Source of the DNA: Anaeromyces robustus
Taxonomy: Eukaryota; Neocallimastigomycota; Neocallimastigomycetes; Neocallimastigales; Neocallimastigaceae
NCBI GenBank assembly: GCA_002104895.1
Contig: MCFG01000087.1
Location: 115,001-179,000 of the forward strand
Length of the DNA stretch: 64,000 nt
Direction of reading: 5' to 3'
A program made the translations under genes and the position numbers. Under the pieces are notes generated by a model. The model saw nothing but the letters and a program-made list of their open reading frames with translations, was not told where the DNA came from and did no database searches. This document shows positions 41,670 to 59,456 of this stretch, one piece after another; positions within the stretch are counted from its first letter, which is position 1, and each line of letters begins with the position of its first letter.

Positions 41670-42453
41670 TTAACTTATTGATTTATTTATGTGAATATAT
41701 AAATAAAAATATAGTATAAAAATGAAATAAAATATTTAATTTATTTAAAAAAAAACTATCTTAAATACAAAAATTAATATAATTTTTAATTTATTTTATT
41801 AATTTTAATTTAATATTTATTTTTTATATTTTAATTTATTTATTAATTATTTATATATTTATTTATTTATTATTAATTTATTTAAATATTTATGTATTTA
41901 TTTATTTATTCATTTATCAATTTATGTGTTTAAATAAATTTTGCATTCAATTTATTAATTAAAGAATAAAATTACAAATTTAATTAAAAAAATAAAAATT
42001 CTTTTTTATTAATTTAATATTTGTTTTTAAATTATCCAAATACACTTTTTTTAAAAAAAAAGAAAAAATTATAAAAATAAATTTACAATAAATAAAAAAA
42101 TAGATATACAGAATTAATAAAATTTTTAATTAAATTCTAATTTATGATAAATCAGCATTAAAAGAAAAATTGATTATTATGATTGATCATTTAAATTTGT
42201 AATTTGTATTAAGTAGTTAATTATATATAATTTTATTACATTTCCAATAATAAATTATAATAATATTGATAATAGTAATAAAGAAATTATTAACTATATT
42301 TTAAGATAGATATAGATATAATATTATGGAAGAAGTAACTGAAGGAACATATAATTTTTCAATGTAATTTTGCAATTATTGTCAAAAAATTGTACTCAAT
42401 AAAAAAAATATTCAAATATTCATTAATTCAATTAAAAAAATATTAATAAAACA
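41670..42453. other. Intergenic region with a short upstream ATG
   Basis: A/T-rich spacer between the MADS-box gene and the nucleotidyltransferase gene, with TTTA-rich stretches (41820-41935). A 13-codon frame (42326-42367) starts 128 bp before the next gene's ATG. Confidence 0.65.
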
Positions 42454-42536
42454 ATGCAGAATTATAATAATTTTAAATATAATATTTATGAAGAAAATTT
42501 TTTAAATGAAATCTTAAACAGGAAAATTAAACCGTC

Positions 42537-42568
<32 letters not shown>

Positions 42569-45151
42569 GTCAAGAAATGACAACTCTTCAAAGTATAGAA
42601 GATAGTATTTTTATGTTAAACGAAAATGAAATTAATAAAAATTATTTAAATAATAAAGATATATATAATAAAAATAATGAAATTATCAATTCAATCGACC
42701 ATTTTTTAATTCAAAATACAGATAATAAAAGTATTTCCAATAATTATTCTGAAGAAATTGATAATGCATTTCTAAACCTAAGTATTAATCAATATACTAA
42801 ACCAGGAAATAATTTATATAGAGATAAAATAAATTCAAATGTCAATAATTATTATTATAACAGTTTTGATAATATAAATAATATATCAAATTGCGATACA
42901 ATTAAACATAATGATATTTATAATAATAATAATAATAATAATAATAATTTTAATTTATATAATAATAATAATTTAATACAAGCATACCCAATTAATGATA
43001 ATTATAATAATTTTTTAAGTTCTAATATTTTATCAAAAAATTTAAATGAAACATATTCTAAAGAGGACCCAAATTCAAAGGAAAATCTGAAAAAAATAGA
43101 AAAGCAAATAACAGCTTTATTATTTTTATCACAGAAAGGCAATATAAATAACGATAATGAATTTTTGATTATTAATAAAAATGAAGCCTTGGAAAAAAAT
43201 GAAAAAATAAAGACAATTTCTAAAAATGACAAAATTGAAATTGAAAAAAATGAAAAAATAAAAAAGAAAGAAAAAAATAAAAAAAGCGAAAATGATAATA
43301 TTATTAAAGAAGGTGAATCAGAAATTAAGAAAATTGAAAAAATTGAAAACAGAGAATATAGCAATACTATAAAAGTAGTTGAAGTAGATGATAAGAAAGA
43401 TAAAATAAATAAGAAAAAATTAAATAGTAATTTTCAATTGAAAGGAAAACCATTTCTTTCAAGATTAATTAGTCAACTTGATTCAATGGTTGAAAGTGAC
43501 AAAAATTGTAATACAGTTATTAACAATAAAAATAAATTAAATAATGTAAATAAAAATGTAAATAGATTTGACGTAAGTATATTATATCTTAAAATGTAGC
43601 GTTTATTTCTATATTAATATATTTATATATATATGTATGTATATACATTTATTTATATGTATTAATTAAAAATTATAGGAAATTCAAAAAATTACATTAA
43701 ATAATAAAAAAAGTACTGATAAATCTCAAAAAATTCCGTATAATAATAATAGTCTAAAAAATAAATTGAATAATAAATCAAGTCAAGAAAAAATTATCAA
43801 AAAATCAATGCATTTAAATAAAAGTAATAGAGACAGTAATTACTTACAGGAAAGAATTGAAGATTTAAAATTAAGTATTGATTCAAGAAAGCAATTTTCA
43901 AAAAAAATTCATAAAAGTTATATATATGAGGACAATAATAATGATGATGATGACAATAATAACGATAATAATTATGATGACGATGATGATTATGATGGTG
44001 ATTATGATAATGATTATGATTATGATAATAAAAATTTCTTGAATAATTATACAGATTATAATATTAAGAAATTTAAAAGAAAGTCATTTGATGATAATAA
44101 AGTTCGTATAAAAAATGATTTAAACTATTATAAAGATACACGACTAAAAACTAGACATTCAATTGCAAATTTTAAGCAATCTGAAAAAATTTTGACAACA
44201 GAATTTTATAAAGAATTAACACAAGAAATTAATAAGACTGTTCATAAAATAAAAGCAAAACCGAATGATCTTAAAAAAAGAGAAATTTTATATAATTATA
44301 TTAAATCTGTAGCAAAAAAAATATTTCCTGGTAATATATTAAATAATGCAATATATCTTTTATATAATAAGTTTTATTATTTATTATAGTTACTATTTAT
44401 TAATTAATTATTATTATTATTTATTTATTATTTATTATTATTATTATTATTATTATTTATTATTTATTATTTATTATTTATTATTTATATTTTTTATTTT
44501 TATATTTTATCATCACAAAAAATAAAGATTCAAAAATCTATAGATATGGTTCAATTGAAAATGGTTTTTCATTAACTGATGGTGATATTGATATATGTAT
44601 ATTAAATAAAGATAATTTTGAATATACTCCTGCTGAATGTGTTGAAATATTAGGAGAAAAACTTAAAAATAGTAAATATATTAAAGTAATAAAAAAAAAA
44701 AAAGAAAAATATGATATTTATATAAATATTAACTATTATTATTCATTATATTGATACATTCTGAATTAATAAAATGATTTAATAGATGGAATTGACGATA
44801 TTAAGTTATTAATAAGAGCAAGAGTCCCAATTATTAAAATGAAGGATAATAGAAGGTAAGTATAATTTTAATATTATTTTCAGAAATATAATAAATATAA
44901 TAATAATTTTTAAAAATAATTTTACTCTAAAATTAGTGGAATATCTTGTGATATTGGTTTCCAGAATAGACTAGCTATTCAGAATACAAAATTAATTAAT
45001 GCTTATTCAAAGATTGATAATAGATTTAAACAAATGGTTTTCATAAGTAAAATTTTTAATATATATTTAATTACAATAGTAATAAAAAATGTCATTAACA
45101 TCGCTAATATTTTGAAATATATATTTCAATTTATATAAATATAAAGTAAAG

Positions 45152-45197
<46 letters not shown>

Positions 45198-45223
45198 TTT
45201 ATTCATTTATTTATTTATTTATT

Positions 45224-45257
<34 letters not shown>

Positions 45258-46220
45258 AAATTTCTATATCATTTTTCAAATATTTTGTAGTACTGGAGTA
45301 AAATGAAGAATATAAATGAACCTTACATGGGTACCCTTTCAAGGTATATTAAATAATTGTTATATTATCTTTTTTAATAATTAATTAAAATAAAAATAAC
45401 TAATTATTTATTCATATTTAATTAACCATTTTTTTATTTATATTTTTTATTAAAATTATTAGTTACTGCTTTATTTTAATGATTATACACTTTCTTCAAA
45501 TACGAAAACCTCCAGTTCTTCCGAATCTGCAAAAAATTTATTTAAATAATTTTAAGGAATATGAATATATAGATGGATTTAACGTTTCTTTCTTTGGAGA
45601 TATTAATAATTTACACAAATATTGGAATAGTGAAAATAATGAATCATTAGGGGAATTAATAGTAGATTTTTTTAAATATTATGCCAATGATTTTCCTTAT
45701 ATATCTGGTATCGAATTAGTTATTATATATTTTTGTCATTAAACATAATTATAAATGATTTTAAATTACTAAATACATTTATTTTTTATTAGGTGTAGCA
45801 AGTGTTAGAGCTGGTGGTATAATTACAAAGGAAGAAAAAGAATGGACAAGAGAAGTATATATTATTACGTTTTATATAAATATATATATTCAATAATATT
45901 AATATTATTTATTAATAAAATAAAAATAGCATCAATTTGAAATTAATAAAACAAATTCAGTAAAAGATAGATATTGGTTCTGTGTAGAAGACCCATTTGG
46001 TAAGTAAAACATAAAAAATAATCAATAAATATATATAAATTAAATTAATGTTATAATTTAAATTAATAAAATAGAATTAACACATAATTTGGGAAGACCT
46101 GTTGATAGAAAATCATTATTTAAAATTAGAGGAGAATTTCTTAAAGCTGTAAAAATAATAAATAACAAAAATTTATCAGGAATACAAGTCCTGGAAAAAA
46201 TACTTGAAAAAAATATTTAA
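42454..46220 (+). CDS. Cid1/TUTase-type non-canonical poly(A)/poly(U) polymerase, 11 exons
   Basis: Template-independent RNA nucleotidyltransferase, adding U or A tails to RNAs. Exons: 42454-43572, 43679-44330, 44528-44671, 44786-44855, 44937-45046, 45147-45151 (5 nt), 45291-45343, 45463-45707, 45793-45854, 45930-45999, 46075-46220; 891 codons plus stop. The first ~580 residues are Asn/Lys/Glu-rich low complexity with an Asp-rich run near 43937-44030. The catalytic domain begins at YGSIENGFSLTDGDIDICI, with the metal-binding Asp610/Asp612, and continues with ARVPIIK, SGISCDI (third Asp, 667), VFIIKYWSKMKNIN, GTLSSYCFILM and RKPPVLPNLQ. A PAP-associated domain follows, ending EDPFELTHNLGR. The 5-nt exon TAAAG supplies the conserved Ile-Lys before YW. 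U or A specificity cannot be told from the sequence alone. Confidence 0.88.
44400..44510. repeat. ATT/ATTT repeat in an intron
   Basis: Mixed ATT and ATTT units within intron 2 of the nucleotidyltransferase gene (44331-44527). Confidence 0.9.
45152..45258. repeat. ATT-ATTT-ATT repeat in an intron
   Basis: Compound microsatellite immediately after the 5-nt micro-exon, filling most of intron 6. Confidence 0.93.
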
Positions 46221-46422
46221 ATTTAATTAGAATAAAATTTAAATATATATATTTATATATATTTATAAATATTTAGCTATTATTAATTTATGATTGTAAA
46301 TAAAATAGATGATTACAATTATTATATATGCTTATATATACATAGAATACAAAAAATATATCCAATTAAATGTAAAAATGATCATATAATTAAAAAAAAT
46401 TAATTTATTAATTTATGTATTT

Positions 46423-46468
<46 letters not shown>

Positions 46469-46814
46469 TTATTTATTTATTATTTATTTATTTTTATTAT
46501 ATAACTTTAAATCATATATTGTCATATTTTATAAAATATTTTTGTGAAATAAATTATTGTTGAAATTAATTATTATATTTTTAATAATTTTTATTCCTTT
46601 TAAAAATAATAAAATAAATTAATAATTTATGATAATGTTTATAAGGATAATTAATTAAAAATATATTTGTTTTTATAATATTAAATAAATAAAAATTGAT
46701 ATTTTTACAAAATCACTATATGTTTTAATACAATTATAATTTTATAATCTTTACTCGGTGTTTAAATATAATATAAAAAAATAATAATTTTTAATTAATT
46801 AATTCATTATAATC
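46221..46814. other. Intergenic region with a 42-nt T run
   Basis: Spacer between the nucleotidyltransferase and ELP1 genes. It contains a poly-T tract at about 46425-46466 and otherwise featureless A/T DNA. Confidence 0.75.
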
Positions 46815-52076
<5,262 letters not shown>

Positions 52077-52151
52077 ATATTTTATTAAATAAAATATTTA
52101 TTATATTTATTATATTCTGTTTTCTCTTTTTTATTTTTTCTTATTTTTTTC

Positions 52152-52184
<33 letters not shown>

Positions 52185-52729
52185 TTTTTTTTCTTTTCTT
52201 TTTCCTTTTATTTTCCTTCTTTATTAATATCTTATTTTTATATTATTATTATTTTTTTTTGTTTTATTTATTTTATTTTATTTTATTTTATTTTATTTTA
52301 TTTCATTTTATTTTACTTTATTTTATTTTATTTAATTTTTTCTTTTTTAGTTTTAAAGAAATAAAATTCATATAAATAATTTATTTTTATCAATGATAAT
52401 TATTACTTATAAAATAGTTTATATTTATTATTAGTTAAGGATAGATATTTTTTAAAAGCGATTATAATTAATAAAATTTAAATATAAGAATATATGATCA
52501 TAGTATATATTCATAATTTTGGTTTTAATTTGTTTAATTTTATAAATACTACATATATTTAGTGGAAACATTTTATATGAGTATATTTATTATACAGTAT
52601 TAATATTTTTCATAAAAAAATTGATTAATATATATTTTATATATTTATATTTTATATTATAATAATAATAATACTATATTTAAATATAAATTTAAATATA
52701 TAATCTTAAGTTTACAAAAAATTATATAT
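52077..52729. other. Convergent intergenic region, pyrimidine-rich
   Basis: Lies between the 3' ends of ELP1 and the CIMIP1-like gene. The first 280 bp are T/C-rich on the plus strand, including a TTTTA pentanucleotide array at about 52263-52334. No gene seen. Confidence 0.75.
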
Positions 52730-53270
52730 TTATGGAAGTGATTCAATGCAACCTCCCCACCATCTCATTGGATTCTTTAATCTATATTGGCCTGAACCAT
52801 GATTTTGAATAATATCTATTAATTTTTTAGTTTTTAAGAAGTTTTGTGAATTGAAAGAATCGTCATCATCAATATTACTTGTACATGATGCACTATTTTC
52901 TGATGCAATATTACTATTATTATTATCTTTATTATTATTAGTACTATTTATTGATAATAAATTTATATCTTTACATTGACATTTCGGTAGATAATCAAAA
53001 ATTTTATTCTGATTTGAAGGTGAACTAAATCTATCAAAACTATCATCACACCATGGCCATCCAATTTCAGTATTAGTAGAATATGGATATGTATAATTTT
53101 TAATTGGTGATTCATACGTCATAGCCTTATCAATTTGATATGTTAAAAGAAAATCTTTAATAATTTCTGGACGTTTTCTATTTTTTCTTACAGGAAACAC
53201 TGAACTTGTATTGTTAATTTCAGGAAAGAAACAATTTTGTTTTTTTTTTATATTTTTCTTTAGTTGTTGT

Positions 53271-53302
<32 letters not shown>

Positions 53303-53718
53303 AAGAGTTACATGAAATTTCATATAAAATGTTTAATATCATTTTTAATTGTAATATGATATATTTTATTTTATAATGATAATAAGTATTAAATATTTTA
53401 TATTATTATTATTAATATATATAAAAAATTTATTTACTCCATATAATGTATCTGTCATAAATCCCCAGTGATTTTTCCATTGTTGTGCGGTATCTTTTTC
53501 AAATTTAACAGTTTGTTTCCTTTTATTTTTTTTAATAAATTGTTTGATTCATAAAAAAAAATTAATATAATTATAAAAAAATATTATAATGATAATAATT
53601 GTTATTTTTATATATACTAATAAATTATAATAAGAAATATTAAATGAATATATTAATACCAAATTTCATCATCATGAACAATATTTTTAATTTTCTGATT
53701 GCCTTGTTTATCTGTCAT
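52730..53718 (-). CDS. CIMIP1 (C20orf85)-like ciliary microtubule inner protein, 3 exons
   Basis: Exons: 53660-53718, 53438-53519, 52730-53257; 222 codons plus stop. The N-terminal part NIVHDDEIWKQTVKFEKDTA with QQWKNHWGFM matches the family pattern (Asp-Glu-Ile-Trp, then a Trp..Asn-x-Trp-Gly-Phe block). A second block, KNYTYPYSTNTEIGWPW (about 120-136), fits the family's Pro-x-Thr..Ile-Gly-Trp segment. The C-terminus, GSGQYRLKNPMRWWGGCIES, fits the final Trp-containing block. Between them are Asn/Ser-rich and Asp-rich inserts, so the protein is longer than the human homolog (137 residues). Members of this family are associated with motile cilia and sit inside axonemal doublets, consistent with flagellated zoospores. 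Recognition is by motif order only; a remote, unrelated Trp-rich protein is the alternative. Confidence 0.68.
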
Positions 53719-54883
53719 CTTCTATTTATATCTAATAAAATTACGTTAAAATTTTGTATAATAAAATAATGTTTTAATTTATTTTACTAATTACTTTCAT
53801 TATTATTATTATTCTTTATAATTTTTTAATAATTGTAAAAAAAAAAAAAAAAAAATGATGAAATAATTTTTTTTATCATAATCATATAATATAATCTTTT
53901 TTTAATAAAATATATAAAGGAAGAATTTGCTTAAATCTTATTTTTTATTATTAATAATTGATAAAATATTTTTTAATGAAAATATTTTTTATTAAATTAA
54001 CTTAAAAAATCTTTTCGGAAAATTTCTTTTTTATTTAATTAAATATTAATCAAATTGATTATTTAAAAATTATATTTAATTTTTTAAAATAATCATTTTT
54101 AACATTAAAAACTAATAAATAATCTATCAAAAATTTATCACAATGCATTAATTATAATTTATTACAAATTTAAAAGAATTAATTAAAAATTGTTTTAATT
54201 AATATAATATCAAATTATATATTAAAGTTTCAATAAAGTATATTTTAAATATGCTACTTTTGAAATTGAATATTAGTAGTAACCAAAATGTAATATAAAT
54301 GAACTTATATATAACAAAATATCTAATGTAAATAATACCAGAGTATCTTAATTTATATAATATAAAAGTTAAGAAAATCTCATATGTTCATATGTTAGTA
54401 TAAATATTAATCAAAGTTAATCAAAGTTTGTTTAAAAATATATATATATAATCATATTTTTTTACAAATAATATTTTATTTTATTTTATTGTATTTTTTT
54501 TTTTTTTTTTTTTTTATATATATTATAAATTATAACATTAAATAATAATATAATATAATATAATAAATAAATTAGTAATATTTTTTACATTCTAAAGAAT
54601 AATGTAATAGTTTCATTTATAAATAAAAAATAAAATATTCTTTATATCTAACCTTTTATTAATAATATTGATTTAAAATTTATTTTACATTGGGGACATA
54701 ATAAGTTAAAATTAAAGTAAAAATATGATTGGTTATATTTCATGTATGTAAAGTAATCAATGATGTTAGTATTACTTTGCAAATAATTAAATATAAATAA
54801 AATAATTAAGATTTTTTTTTTTTTATTTTCACACACTAATTACTACATCTTAATTAATTAATTAATTATAAGATATTCTTAAA
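53719..54883. other. Divergent intergenic region
   Basis: 1.16 kb between the CIMIP1-like gene (-) and the chorismate mutase gene (+). Homopolymer runs at about 53838-53855 (A) and 54495-54515 (T). The weak frame at 54648-54836 (-) is A/T noise. Confidence 0.7.
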
Positions 54884-56235
54884 ATGAATTTTTTTGAAGG
54901 TGAAATGTCTCTCGAAAAAGTAAGCTTAATAAAATAATTAAATAATTAAAATTAATAAATATAAAAATATTTTTAAAACTAATATCTACTATTATATATA
55001 ATAAAATCAAGGTTAGACAAACTTTAATTCGTCTGGAAGATACCATTATTTTTCGTAAATTTCATTGAATTGTTATTAATATATGTAATAATAAATTAAA
55101 TTTAATTAATTATTAGTATTATATTAATATATCTTTTTTTTTTTATTAAATCTATATATAGAATTAATTGAAAGATCACAGTTTGGTAGAAATAAGATTA
55201 TTTATGAAAATAATAAATTTGGTTTCAAAGATTTCAAAGGTTCTTTTTTGGAATACTATGTTAGAGAAAGAGAAAACTTAGATTGTAATTATAATAATAG
55301 ATATATTTATTTCTAATTTTTATATATATATATTTTAATCAAAAATATATTAAATCTTTTATTATAAATATAAATATTATTCTTATTATTATGTAATTTA
55401 AAGCTTCTATCAGAAGATATGATAGGTATTTATTAAATATGGTTATATATAATTAATTATAAAGTAATAATTAATAATTGATAAAAATTTTTATAATTCA
55501 AAAAATTATCATATTTAAAATTATTTAAAAAAAGTCCTGATGAACTTCCTTTCTTTGACAAAATTCAGAAGCCAATTCTTCCAAATTTAGATTATCCAAG
55601 TGTTTTACATCCAAATAATATTAATGTAAATAAAAAAATATGGGACAGTTATATAAATAACATTGTTCCAAGAATTTGTACTATTGATGATGATTCTAAT
55701 TATGGTTCATCTGCAACTATTGATACTGCTTGCTTACAGGCATTATCAAGAAGAATTCATTTTGGTATATAATAATATACATAATTGTAATCATATAAAT
55801 TATTAATGTGTTCTTAAAATAAATAACAAATATATATTTAATTTTTAATAAATATGTATAGGAAAATTTGTTGCTGAAGCTAAATTCACTGATCCAAAAT
55901 ACCATGATGAATATGTTAAATTAATTACTAACCAAGAAAAGGACAAAATTTATGAACTTTTAACTAATAAAGATGTAGAAAAGAAATTATTAGCTCGTGT
56001 TGAAAAAAAAGCTAGAACTTTTGGACAAGATATTGAATTTCAAGATAAAGAAATTCCACATTTAAAAATTCAACCAACTCTTATACCAGAATTATACAAT
56101 GACTTTATCATGCCATTAACAAAAGAAGTTGAATTGGAATATTTATTAAATCGTCTTAATACACCAAACATGACTGAAAAAGACAAGGAAGGACATTTAC
56201 ATTCTTCTATTCTTAAAGAGGATTATAAAATCTAA
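54884..56235 (+). CDS. ARO7: Chorismate mutase (ARO7-type), 6 exons
   Basis: Monofunctional eukaryotic AroQ-type enzyme converting chorismate to prephenate, the first committed step to Phe and Tyr. Exons: 54884-54919, 55012-55054, 55162-55284, 55404-55425 (22 nt), 55535-55764, 55862-56235; 275 codons plus stop, near the 256 of yeast Aro7. Landmarks: VRQTLIRLEDTIIFQLIERS (the Arg of helix 1 is an active-site residue in yeast), FKGSFLEYY, SSIRRYDRSPDELPFF, and NYGSSATIDTACLQALSRRI followed by HFGKFVAEAKF. The Gly-Ser in NYGSS is at the effector site that binds Tyr or Trp in yeast. The C-terminal KEVELEYLLNRL closes the domain. The 22-nt exon encodes the conserved SSIRRYD link. The 3' flank has an (AAAAC)6 run at about 56284-56318. 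Confidence 0.95.
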
Positions 56236-57299
56236 AAATATGGATAATTCATTTTATTGATATATAAAAATAATAAAATAAAGTAAAACAAAACAAAACA
56301 AAACAAAACAAAACAAAAAAAAAAAAATAATACAGTGCCCTTTCATCATATAGATATCCTGTCAATAGCTTTAACATTTACCAAAAATTTGAAAAATAAA
56401 AAATATATATATACATATAAAGGATACAATAAATATAAAAATAATAAAAATAAAGTAAAATAATAAAAAATAAAAACAAAATAAAAAAGAAAAATAAAAA
56501 TAAAGTAAAATAAAGAAAAATAAAAACAAAATAAAAACAAAATAAAAATAAAGTAAAATAAAATATAAAATATAAAATTAATAAAATAAATAAATATTTA
56601 TCATAAAATAAACCAAAAAAAAAATTGTAAATATTAAGCAAAAAATAAGTATATAAAATAATATATATGTAGAACGTATGTATATTTAACATAATTGCAA
56701 AATTACAGCTATTTTATAGTTATGTTAAACATTCAAAATTCATTATATATTCTTGTTTGGCTATTTTGTTTTTTATTTATTAAAAAATGAATACGTAATA
56801 TTTTTTTTAAAAAAGTTAAAATAAAATTTAAACTAAAATTTCAATTTTAATTAACAATTAATTTAATTAAAATCTTTTTCGATTTTTCATTCAATTAATT
56901 TTCCATTTCAATTTCTCCTTAATTTTATATTTAAATTCTCATAATATTATAACGTCATTTTGAAATTTTATCATATATTCTTATGAAAAATAATTCCCAT
57001 TTATATATTTAATTATATACCATTTTACCATTTTAATATATATTTTTCCTTACTTTTTATTTCCACTTATATATATATATAAATATTAAGTATTGATATT
57101 TAAATTTCATCACTGTCTCTTTCTCGTAACACTTCAATAGTTATTATTTTCACACTTTATAAAATGAAATTGTTCATTATATATATTTGTTTTAGGTAAA
57201 TTAATTTCATTTAGAATAATACTTCATTTATTAAAAATGAATATAAATGAAATGTACTTTATTATGTATTCGTCTATTACAGGTAAAAATTAGAGCAGC
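56236..57299. other. Convergent intergenic region
   Basis: Separates chorismate mutase and eL43. It has an AAAAC tandem (about 56284-56318) and AAAAT/AAAGT-rich sequence to 56600. The Phe/Tyr-rich frames at 56346-56692 (-) are shadows of this. Confidence 0.7.
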
Positions 57300-57952
57300 T
57301 TAGATTTCAGCTAATTCACGAAGACGTCTAATGGTACTACGAACAGTAACAGCAGCGGTAGTACTGTTTAACATATAATATTAATTTATATTAATAACAC
57401 TATTTTTACTTAAATTTATAAAATTTTAATTATAACTTTATTTACCTAACAGACCAGGCACCACCAGCAATAGTCTTACGGCAACCCTTACATTCCCAGA
57501 TACCGACAGCAGTACGCTTGATAGCATCCTTACCACAGAATGGACAAGTGTAACGGGAGTGTTGACTGATTTCAATCTTCTTGATTTGCTTTCTTAAGGA
57601 AGCACCGTAACGAGTACCGTATTTACCACAAACTCCGACCTTTCTAGTACGCTATAATAATTAATTGATTTAATTATATAATAATTTCTATTAATTTCTA
57701 TATAAAATAATATTTTATATTTCTTAAAAAATTATTATAATTACCTTGGCCTTTTAAATGTAATAAGCAATTATTAATAGATAACACATATAATTTTATT
57801 TAATATGATGTTTCCCGATTAAATATATTATGAATATAATATGTAATACAAATATATAAATATTAAATTATCATTAGCTTATATTAAATAGATGGATGCA
57901 TAATATTACACAATATTTTATATACATTAATATTTCATTAAAAAATTACCAT
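57300..57952 (-). CDS. Ribosomal protein eL43 (L37a), 4 exons
   Basis: Protein of the 60S ribosomal subunit. Exons: 57950-57952 (the ATG alone), 57745-57750 (six nt, GCCAAG), 57446-57651, 57300-57363; 92 codons plus stop, exactly the usual length. The sequence runs [22 protein letters not shown], then [33 protein letters not shown], and [14 protein letters not shown]. The zinc ribbon is complete (Cys39, Cys42, Cys57, Cys60). The codons are much richer in G+C and more biased (CGT, GGT, AAG, ACC) than in neighbouring genes, as expected for a highly expressed gene. The start is set by family conservation (MAKRT): without the 6-nt exon the protein would lack Ala-Lys. Confidence 0.94.
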
Positions 57953-58074
57953 TTTCAAATAATATCGATAAGATGTCGAAAAAGAGGAAGAAGGCACTTG
58001 GTACTCGAATAAACATATCTTTTGTTAAATTCATTATTAAATAATACCCAATCATAAATGTAAATATTTTGATT

Positions 58075-58085
58075 GACCAATCATT
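58075..58085 (-). promoter_or_regulatory. Candidate CCAAT-type promoter element of eL43
   Basis: ATGATTGGTCA on the minus strand, 123 bp upstream of the eL43 ATG. The same 11 bp occurs 110 bp upstream of the uS14 ATG. A related ATGATTGGGTA lies nearby (about 58048-58058). The core ATTGG is an inverted CCAAT box. Confidence 0.5.
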
Positions 58086-58201
58086 ATTTGATTTACAATA
58101 TAAATTATTATTATTTATTATTATTATTTATTATTATTATTTATTACTATTATTTATTATTATTATAATTATTATTATTATTATTATTTAATCATTACTT
58201 G

Positions 58202-58337
58202 TAATTTTTTTTTATTAGTTCAAGTAAATTAGTAATTTTTTTAATACTTATTTAAAATAGAATTTTTAATATATAAGTAATGATTAAATAAGTATTAAAA
58301 AAATTACTAATTTACTTGAACTAATAAAAAAAAATTA
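58202..58337. repeat. Perfect 53-bp inverted repeat (hairpin)
   Basis: Arms 58202-58254 and 58285-58337 are exact reverse complements, separated by 30 nt. The arms include GTTCAAGTAAATTAG and its complement, so this is not a simple A/T coincidence. It could be a foldback element, a replication-slippage product, or a hairpin RNA. Confidence 0.9.
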
Positions 58338-59456
58338 CTATTTAATTGAAATAAAATAAAGTATATATATTAAAAAAATTACTATTTACTTGAAATAAAA
58401 TAAAGTATGTATTAAATAAAATTACTAGTTTAAAAATAAGTAAAATAAGTATAAAATATAGAACTATAGAACTATAAAAATAAGTAATTCTTCTATATTT
58501 TATACTTATAAAAAATTTTTAACTATACTTAAAATAAAAATATTTTAAAATTAAATTAATAGCAATTATAAAGAAATAAAGAATAATTCATTTTTCTGAA
58601 AATCTTTTACTTATTTTCAAACAATAAATATATTTTCTATTGTACTAATTGTAACAATATTATTTAATACTATTATAAATAAATTATTTAAAAAAAAAAC
58701 AACTAAAAAACAAAATAATATAATATATATATATATAAAAAAAAATACAAAATAATATTAAAATATAATAAAAAGCAAAACAAAACAATATTATATGTGT
58801 AAATATATAATAATATGCATATAAAAATATAATGTGTAAAAATATACTATATGATAAAAAAAAATAAAGTATACTTTTTGAAAAAAAAAAAAAAAAATAA
58901 AATAGATTTTTTTAAATTCTACTAGCAACCTTTTTAAAATTCTAGTTTTAATATCAGAAATGAATATACTTGTGTTAACATTTCTAATATTATAAATTAT
59001 AACATTTATATAAGAGTTTTTCTCACATTAGTAAATAACAATACTTATGTTTTTATATATCTAAAAAATATATTTAAAATGAATATTCTTGAAATAATAT
59101 TTGGAAATATAATTTATTTATATCATTTTTACTTATGTCCATAACTATAATAAAAATATAATATATTTTTATTACTGTATTTATTAAATCATTAAACATT
59201 ATTTATTATTTTATTTTTATATTACTGAATTTCAATTTATAAACACTGTTTATATTCATTATCAAAACTGATTTAATTATTTATATTAGTAATTTACACC
59301 CAATTTATACACACTCCACTTATGTATTATTTTTTATTTTTTTTTTAATATGCTCATTTTATTATGATTAAAATGAATTGAAAATGTTCTTATTTTTCCC
59401 GACTTTCTTGTCTTTTTACATTTAACATTTTCCTAGTAATACATTAATATTTTTAA

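Larger units (their letters stand above)
57953..59456. other. Intergenic region between ribosomal protein genes, with large hairpin
   Basis: 1.5 kb upstream of eL43 and downstream of uS14. It holds a candidate promoter motif at 58075-58085, ATT repeats at 58110-58190 and a long perfect inverted repeat at 58202-58337. No coding frame. Confidence 0.75.

Noticed and set aside
44671-44786. Apparent frameshift or micro-exon before GIDDIKLL in the Cid1-type gene
   Set aside because: Using the GTAAAT donor at 44672 instead of the later GTAATA gives the correct phase without any extra exon.
56346-56692. Two overlapping minus-strand frames rich in Phe, Tyr and Leu
   Set aside because: They read through AAAAT/AAAGT low-complexity DNA in the 3' flank of chorismate mutase and have no start context or recognisable domain.
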